From Parvularcula sp. (lineage in GTDB: Bacteria > Pseudomonadota > Alphaproteobacteria > Caulobacterales > Parvularculaceae): a stretch of 5,208 bases of DNA. Position 1 is the first letter of the stretch. Every line of letters begins with the position of its first letter. The translations under genes and the position numbers were made by a program. The DNA lies in assembly GCA_003506635.1 (NCBI GenBank), contig DNZB01000325.1, positions 25,572-30,779 on the forward strand. Reading direction: 5' to 3'. Below, one piece after another: positions 5,017 through 5,208 of the stretch. The notes under the pieces were generated by a model, which saw nothing but the letters and a program-made list of their open reading frames with translations, was not told the DNA's origin and searched no databases.

Positions 5017-5208
5017 TTAATCAGAGAGTCCTGCGGTTAAATACTTCATCGGTTCAAGTTTGGCGAGCGCGCCGTGCGCGGAGCTCATCTGTAGCTCAAG
5101 CGCTCGGCGCGCCGCCGCCGGGGATTGTCCGTTCAAGGCTGAATGGGGCCTCAGATTGTTGTAATCATACCTCCAGAGAGAAAGCTTTCGCCGAGCGTCA
5201 GCGAGGCT
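5017..5208 (-). CDS. IS3-family transposase, C-terminal fragment (partial at right edge)
   Basis: Reading the minus strand from the window edge gives 63 open codons ending in TAA. The start of the fragment reads SLADARRKLSLWRYDYNN, and the next residues LRPHSALNGQSPAAARR are the hallmark end of the integrase core of IS3-family OrfB (consensus YNxxRPHSALxxxxPxE/A). The DDE glutamate usually lies before this segment and is therefore outside the window. The tail runs on to MKYLTAGLSD. The 5' end is cut by the window, not by a visible mutation, so I cannot tell whether the element is intact. It marks the right limit of the sugar locus. Confidence 0.88.
   Translation of the reverse strand, partial: SLADARRKLSLWRYDYNNLRPHSALNGQSPAAARRALELQMSSAHGALAKLEPMKYLTAGLSD

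Larger units (their letters stand above)
4981..5208 (-). mobile_element. End of an IS3-family insertion sequence (continues past right edge)
   Basis: The 3' part of an IS3-type transposase gene fills 5017-5208, so the downstream end of the element lies just left of it. The outer boundary is not certain: TGTTTCTGG near 4980 or TGGTGTTGACG near 4986 could begin the terminal repeat, since IS3-family ends usually start with TG. No second end is in the window to confirm the repeat or the target duplication. Confidence 0.6.

Noticed and set aside
1..5208. CRISPR array, tRNA, rRNA or known riboswitch
   Set aside because: No regularly spaced direct repeats, tRNA cloverleaf or conserved rRNA segments were seen on either strand.

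Overview
The window looks like a chromosomal piece of an alphaproteobacterium. The evidence is GC-rich coding DNA by eye, TTG/GTG start usage, and a LacI-type regulator and SGLT-type symporter of proteobacterial style. This placement is an inference from style; no taxonomic marker gene is present. The window carries a small carbohydrate-uptake locus and then the edge of an insertion sequence.

Layout. Positions 1-110 (minus) hold the N-terminus of an MFS-type transporter that runs off the left edge. A 128-base divergent intergenic region with back-to-back candidate promoters separates it from a LacI-family repressor (239-1318, plus). The 254-base gap at 1319-1572 contains a TTGACA-type promoter and a 14-base LacI-type operator, TGGAAGCGCTTTCA. 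Next is a two-gene operon: an SGLT-like sodium/sugar symporter (about 1573-3135) overlapped by an exported endonuclease/exonuclease/phosphatase (EEP)-fold hydrolase (about 3119-4015). On the opposite strand, convergent to it, lies a secreted SGNH/GDSL esterase (4086-4769, minus). The 247 bases at 4770-5016 contain no gene that I can support, but hold a 75-base near-palindrome. At 5017-5208 (minus) the C-terminal 63 residues of an IS3-family transposase enter from the right edge. No stretch over 300 bases lacks a gene.

How it may work together (inference). The LacI protein probably represses the symporter operon through the operator that starts at its -10 box, and perhaps the divergent MFS gene too. 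Two sugar-type transporters (MFS and SGLT) and two exported hydrolases (EEP phosphoesterase and SGNH esterase) suggest release of a sugar from a phosphorylated or acylated precursor outside the cytoplasm, followed by Na+-driven uptake. The symporter keeps almost all hexose-contact residues of Vibrio vSGLT, so a hexose is the most likely substrate. I see no clearly new system. The less ordinary points are the near-palindrome beside the IS end, the operator/promoter geometry, and a small duplication at the SGNH stop codon.
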